From NCBI RefSeq assembly GCF_004353905.1, contig NZ_SMOD01000042.1, positions 1 to 64,000 of the forward strand: a DNA stretch of 64,000 bases, read 5' to 3'. The translations under genes and the position numbers were made by a program. Position 1 is the stretch's first letter, and each line of letters opens with the position of its first letter. The DNA comes from Paraburkholderia guartelaensis. Lineage in GTDB: Bacteria; Pseudomonadota; Gammaproteobacteria; Burkholderiales; Burkholderiaceae. Of this stretch, positions 60,573 to 64,000 are shown piece after piece. The notes beneath the pieces were generated by a model that did not search any database, was not told the DNA's origin, and saw only the letters and a list, made by a program, of their open reading frames with translations.

Positions 60573-62398
60573 ACATGATCGAAGTCAAAGGCCTGCGCGT
60601 CGTCGCGGGCGCGGCGCCGGACCCGGTCGTCGAGATCGTGAAGGGCGTCGATTTCTCCGTGAAGAAGGGTGAGGTGCTCGCGCTGATCGGCGAGTCCGGT
60701 TCGGGCAAGACCACGATCGCGTTGTCGCTGCTCGGGCACGCCCGGACGGGCTGTTCGCTTGCTGGCGGATCGGTGCGCATCGGCGACGTCGAAGTGCTGT
60801 CGCTTGATGCGCGCGGACGCCGCGCGCTTCGGTCGCGCACGGTGGCCTATGTGGCGCAGAGCGCGTCCGCTGCCTTCAACCCGTCCAGAACGATCATCGA
60901 TCAGGTCACGGAACCCGCGCTGCTGCACGGGCTGATGAGACCCGCCGAGGCGCGCAAGAAAGCCGTCGATCTTTTTCGTTCTCTCGCGCTGCCTTCGCCG
61001 GAGACGATCGGTGCGCGTTATCCGCATCAGGTCTCGGGCGGGCAGTTGCAGCGTTTGATGGCGGCGATGGCGCTGATCACCGATCCGTCCGTGGTCGTAT
61101 TCGACGAACCGACAACCGCCCTTGACGTGACCACGCAGATCGAAGTGCTCGCGGCGTTCAAGAAGGTGATTCGCGAGCTCGGTACGACGGCGGTGTATGT
61201 GTCGCACGACCTTGCAGTGGTCGCACAGATGGCGGACCGCATCGTCGTGCTGAACGGCGGCGCCGTGCGCGAGAACGGCACGACCGCGCAGGTGCTGGAT
61301 GCGCCCGCCGACGCCTATACGCGTCAGTTGCTGGCCGCGACGCGACGGCCCGAGCCTGAGATCGCTGCGGCATCGAAAGAAGCCGCGCCGCCGATCCTCG
61401 AAATCCGCGGGCTGCACGCGGGCTACGGCCGCATCGGTCGCGATGGCGTTCCGGCCGTGTGCGTGCTGGACGATGTAAGTCTGACGATCCCGCGCGGTTC
61501 CGCGCTCGGTGTGATCGGCGAGTCGGGCTCGGGCAAAACGACGCTCGCGCGCGTGGTAGCGGGTCTGGTCGAACGGGCGCGCGGTGAAGTGCTGCTCGAC
61601 GGCGTGCCGCTGCCGTCGAAGCTGTCCGATCGCACGCTGGATCAATTCCGTCGCGTGCAGATCGTGTTCCAGAATGCCGACACGGCGCTCAACCCGAGTC
61701 GCACGATCGCCGACATCCTCGCCCGGCCGATGAACTTCTATCACGGCCTGCGCGGTGCGGCGGCGCAAAAACGCATGTTCGAACTGCTGGATCTGGTGAA
61801 ACTGCCGGCCACTATCGCGAAGCGCCAGCCTGGTGGGCTGTCGGGCGGGCAGAAGCAGCGCGTGAATCTGGCGCGCGCGCTCGCCGCCGATCCTGCGCTG
61901 ATCCTGTGCGACGAGGTCACTTCGGCGCTCGATACGGTCGTCGGTGCGGCGGTGCTCGATCTGCTTGCAGAGCTGCGGCGCGAACTGGGCGTGTCGTATA
62001 TGTTCATCAGCCACGATATCTCGACCGTACGCGCGATTTGTGACGAAGTGATCGTGCTCTACGCCGGACGGCGCGTGGAAGCGGGCCAGCGGGACGTTCT
62101 CGCGGCGCCGCCTTATCACCCGTACACCGGCCTGCTGGTCGACTCGGTACCTGCGTTGCGGCCCGGCTGGCTCGATGCGCGGCGCGCGCTCACGCTTGCC
62201 CAATTGCCCGCAATGGGACCATCGGGCGAAAACAGTGAGCTGTGCAGCTTTCGCGACCGCTGTCGGATGCGAATTGACGGCCAGTGCAACGTCACGCCGC
62301 CGCCGCTAAGAAAACTGCCATCCGGCGCCGAGATTCTTTGTCACCACTCGGCAGCGGAACTCAGCCGCACGCAGACTACCGGGACGGTAGCCGCATGA
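60569..62398 (+). CDS. Fused double ABC ATPase, DppD-DppF type (copy B)
   Basis: A 609-residue two-domain ATPase. Two Walker A motifs GESGSGKTT, signatures SGGQLQRLM and LSGGQKQRV, Walker B VVFDEPTTALD and LILCDEVTSALD, and the C-terminal cysteine motif CSFRDRCRMRIDGQC. Highly similar along its whole length to 22778-24613. The fusion of the D and F subunits is thus ancestral to both clusters and to the dead remnant at 18590. It energises the cluster B importer. Confidence 0.93.
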   Translation: MNMIEVKGLRVVAGAAPDPVVEIVKGVDFSVKKGEVLALIGESGSGKTTIALSLLGHARTGCSLAGGSVRIGDVEVLSLDARGRRALRSRTVAYVAQSASAAFNPSRTIIDQVTEPALLHGLMRPAEARKKAVDLFRSLALPSPETIGARYPHQVSGGQLQRLMAAMALITDPSVVVFDEPTTALDVTTQIEVLAAFKKVIRELGTTAVYVSHDLAVVAQMADRIVVLNGGAVRENGTTAQVLDAPADAYTRQLLAATRRPEPEIAAASKEAAPPILEIRGLHAGYGRIGRDGVPAVCVLDDVSLTIPRGSALGVIGESGSGKTTLARVVAGLVERARGEVLLDGVPLPSKLSDRTLDQFRRVQIVFQNADTALNPSRTIADILARPMNFYHGLRGAAAQKRMFELLDLVKLPATIAKRQPGGLSGGQKQRVNLARALAADPALILCDEVTSALDTVVGAAVLDLLAELRRELGVSYMFISHDISTVRAICDEVIVLYAGRRVEAGQRDVLAAPPYHPYTGLLVDSVPALRPGWLDARRALTLAQLPAMGPSGENSELCSFRDRCRMRIDGQCNVTPPPLRKLPSGAEILCHHSAAELSRTQTTGTVAA

Positions 62399-62635
62399 GT
62401 GCACCCTTTGGAAGGGCGGCGGAGATGGGCCGCGAGACCTTTGCGACTATCCGACCTGGACCCCATGCCGCCTTCGGCAGATACAAGGGGTCGGGAAATG
62501 GACGCGAATAAGAAATAGAAGGGATTGGGACAATCTGGAAACCAATGCCATTCTCGGTTTCCAGCTCCCGAGGCTAAGTACTACTACCTTTCGGTTTTCC
62601 GTGAAAATCATCGCGCTATGCGCTGGAGCAAAAAA
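62399..62635. other. Intergenic region before bicupin copy B
   Basis: 237 bp. An ATGA overlap at 62395 could start a 38-codon ORF (MSAPFGRAAEMGRE...) ending at 62511, analogous in position but not clearly in sequence to the one at 24610. CTGGAAACC...GGTTTCCAG at ~62535-62563 is a 9-bp inverted repeat. The 64-bp box of the corresponding cluster A gap is not present here. Confidence 0.45.
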
Positions 62636-63370
62636 ATGACCGTGGCCCTCGTGCTGCACCGCGCCGACGGCGCACCACTTTCAACCTCGTTCCGCAGGGC
62701 TGCCTTCGGCAAGAACGACCCCTTTGCGCGAAATCGTGAAATCGCGTGGGAAGGACCAGACTCGATGATCGCGGGTCGGGTCAGCCTTGTTGGTGAGCAC
62801 CGCATCGCGAGCTTTCCCCACATTGAAACGATTGTCGTGGTAGAGGGAGAGCTCACTCTGGAAACGGCTGGACAGGCCCCGTTGGTGCTCGGTCCAGGAG
62901 CGGGCGCCGTCGTCGGTTGCGGCACAGCGCTTCGCATGAGCGCGGAATCTCGCACGCGTTTTGTTTTCTGCGCCGCCGCTTGCAAGCGGCCGACGAAGAC
63001 TGGGCTCGCCCCGTTACGCGCCGACGCCGATTTCAAGCCAACGGCAACCCTGCCGGCGGACGTGTTGCTGGGGCCGGCTCCCGAATGTCGCAGCGACAAT
63101 GCCTTCACCGAGGATGACGTGGAGTACAAGGCGGGCACGTGGGATTCGACGCCCTACCACCGGATTGTCCGCCCGCATCGCATGAACGAATTCATGCATC
63201 TCCTGGCCGGCGGCGTGCGGTTCGCGGCGCCCGACGGCAGCGTGCTGTCGATGGGCGCTGGCGACGCGCTTTTCGTGCCCCAGGGCGCGCCGATCGGGTG
63301 GGAAAGCAGCGAGCGGGTGGCGAAGTTCTACGTTGTTCAAAGCGTCCACGCTTCAACAGGCCGAGATTAA
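62636..63370 (+). CDS. Two-domain cupin (bicupin) protein (copy B)
   Basis: A 244-residue bicupin paralogous to 25072-25806. N-terminal cupin FPHIETIVVVEGELTLE, C-terminal cupin HRMNEFMHLLAGGVRF and GDALFVPQGAPIGWES. The first ~80 residues differ clearly from copy A, whereas the second half is almost identical at DNA level, part of the converted tract. ATG 62636 has GGAG upstream like copy A. It is 2 bp from the oxidase 2 gene. Probable role: an enzyme or sensor acting on the same compound as oxidase 2. Confidence 0.75.
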   Translation: MTVALVLHRADGAPLSTSFRRAAFGKNDPFARNREIAWEGPDSMIAGRVSLVGEHRIASFPHIETIVVVEGELTLETAGQAPLVLGPGAGAVVGCGTALRMSAESRTRFVFCAAACKRPTKTGLAPLRADADFKPTATLPADVLLGPAPECRSDNAFTEDDVEYKAGTWDSTPYHRIVRPHRMNEFMHLLAGGVRFAAPDGSVLSMGAGDALFVPQGAPIGWESSERVAKFYVVQSVHASTGRD

Positions 63371-63785
63371 TCATGTCCCCTCCGCTGAACCACATCCAAA
63401 GTTCACCCACGTTGCCGGCCGCCGCTGACGTGGTCGTGATCGGGGGCGGCATCATCGGCGTCTTTACCGCCTACTACCTGGCCCGGCGCGGGGTTTCAGT
63501 CGCCCTCGTCGAGAAGGGGAGGATCGGCGCCGAACAGTCGAGCCGCAATTGGGGCTGGTGCCGGCAGCAGAACCGCGACGCTCGCGAATTGCCGATGGCG
63601 AGCAAAAGCTTGGATCTGTGGGAACGATTTGCCGCCGAAACGGGCGAAGACACGGGCTTTCATCGCTGCGGGCTGCTGTACCTCAGCAACGACGACGCCG
63701 AACTGTCCCGGTGGGCGAGTTGGGGCGACTTTGCGAAGACCGCCGGGGTGACAACGTACATGCTCGATAGCCGGCAAGCTACCCA
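62875..63785 (+). repeat. Near-identical tract shared with 25310-26220
   Basis: Second copy of the tract described at 25310. After ~63785 similarity drops (for example GCGACTGGGCGACAG versus GCGACGCGCCGGGCC) and rises again near 63900. Confidence 0.75.
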
Positions 63786-64000
63786 GCGGGGGCAGGCGAC
63801 TGGGCGACAGTGGAAAGGCGGCGTCTTCTCGCCCAGCGACGGCACCGCCGATCCGGGCAAGGCTGCACCAGCCGTGGCCGCTGCGCTCATGAAGCTCGGT
63901 GGCAGCGTCAACCAACACTGCGCGGCTCGCGGCATCGAGCTGGAGGGCGGGCGGGTCAGCGGCGTCGTCACAGAAGCCGGGGTCATCAAGACCAGAATCG
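63373..64000 (+). CDS. FAD-dependent oxidoreductase, DAO family (copy B, oxidase 2), 5' part
   Basis: The first 209 residues are visible before the window ends. FAD-binding VVVIGGGIIGVFTAYYLARRG and SSRNWGWCRQQNRD match copy A (25809-27134). The DNA is almost identical to copy A for the first ~400 bp and more diverged afterwards. No defect is seen in the visible part. Confidence 0.88.
   Translation, partial: MSPPLNHIQSSPTLPAAADVVVIGGGIIGVFTAYYLARRGVSVALVEKGRIGAEQSSRNWGWCRQQNRDARELPMASKSLDLWERFAAETGEDTGFHRCGLLYLSNDDAELSRWASWGDFAKTAGVTTYMLDSRQATQRGQATGRQWKGGVFSPSDGTADPGKAAPAVAAALMKLGGSVNQHCAARGIELEGGRVSGVVTEAGVIKTRI

Larger units (their letters stand above)
54941..64000 (+). repeat. Paralogous amine-uptake/oxidation cluster, copy B (cut by window end)
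   Basis: Same gene order as 16542-27134 but without the dead ATPase remnant and with tighter spacing. It is compact and all genes look intact up to the window end. Confidence 0.85.

Overview
The window is high-GC DNA from a Gram-negative bacterium. The 16-strand-type porin at 7840-8955, the abundance of LysR, FadR and Lrp regulators, an IS66 element and the OtnK/OtnC sugar-acid genes together suggest a Burkholderiaceae (Paraburkholderia/Caballeronia-like) accessory replicon or catabolic island. That assignment is inference; no rRNA, tRNA or replication gene is present. Almost every intact gene is for taking up and breaking down small nitrogen compounds: amides, amines and amino-acid derivatives.

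Layout. 1-254: tail of an IS256-type transposase. 407-2226: two translationally coupled LysR genes, divergent from a catabolic unit at 2384-10473 (dimethylformamidase-like amidohydrolase, class III aminotransferase, MHS transporter, porin, 4HBT thioesterase, BKACE/DUF849 enzyme). The same 23-bp operator-like box lies over the second LysR start codon and upstream of the transporter. 10474-12533: a CFI-box protein and decayed DNA. 12534-15912: FadR regulator plus a kinase/phospho-lyase pair of the hydroxylysine/phosphoethanolamine type. 16542-27134 (cluster A) and 54941-64000 (cluster B, cut by the window end) are paralogous blocks in the same order: HAD protein, FAD amine oxidase, peptide-type ABC importer (binding protein, two permeases, fused double ATPase), bicupin, second FAD oxidase. 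27191-30594: a low-GC PLP-dehydratase/ornithine-cyclodeaminase pair sits between a truncated racemase gene and a truncated M20 hydrolase gene. 31513-34421: three-subunit FAD/[2Fe-2S] amine dehydrogenase of the octopine/hydroxyproline/HCN-synthase type.

34438-41640 is a three-level nest of mobile DNA. A dead group II intron reverse-transcriptase gene is split by an IS66 element with an 8-bp target duplication (TGAGAAAG). The tnpB gene of that IS66 is split by a 3.4-kb large-serine-recombinase element. The first gene of this inner element (DUF5372-like) has its body at the left end and its ribosome-binding site and ATG at the right end, so it is complete only when the element is excised as a circle. 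This is the most unusual observation in the window.

41744-45084: decayed genes (dipeptidase, threonate dehydrogenase, FCD regulator, cupin) around intact otnK and otnC. 45143-54665: an amine/acid degradation set (AspA-like hydrolase, semialdehyde dehydrogenase, tartrate/malate-type dehydrogenase, Lrp regulator, aminotransferase, 2-hydroxyacid dehydrogenase, tandem acetyltransferase, aldehyde dehydrogenase) tightly packed, with a recurring TGCCGCAT-like motif in its promoter regions.

A likely overall theme is import of amino-acid or amine conjugates by two related ABC systems, oxidation by several flavin oxidases, then transamination, semialdehyde oxidation and entry into central metabolism. 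Substrates cannot be read from the sequence. All family calls are from motif recognition; no database search was run.
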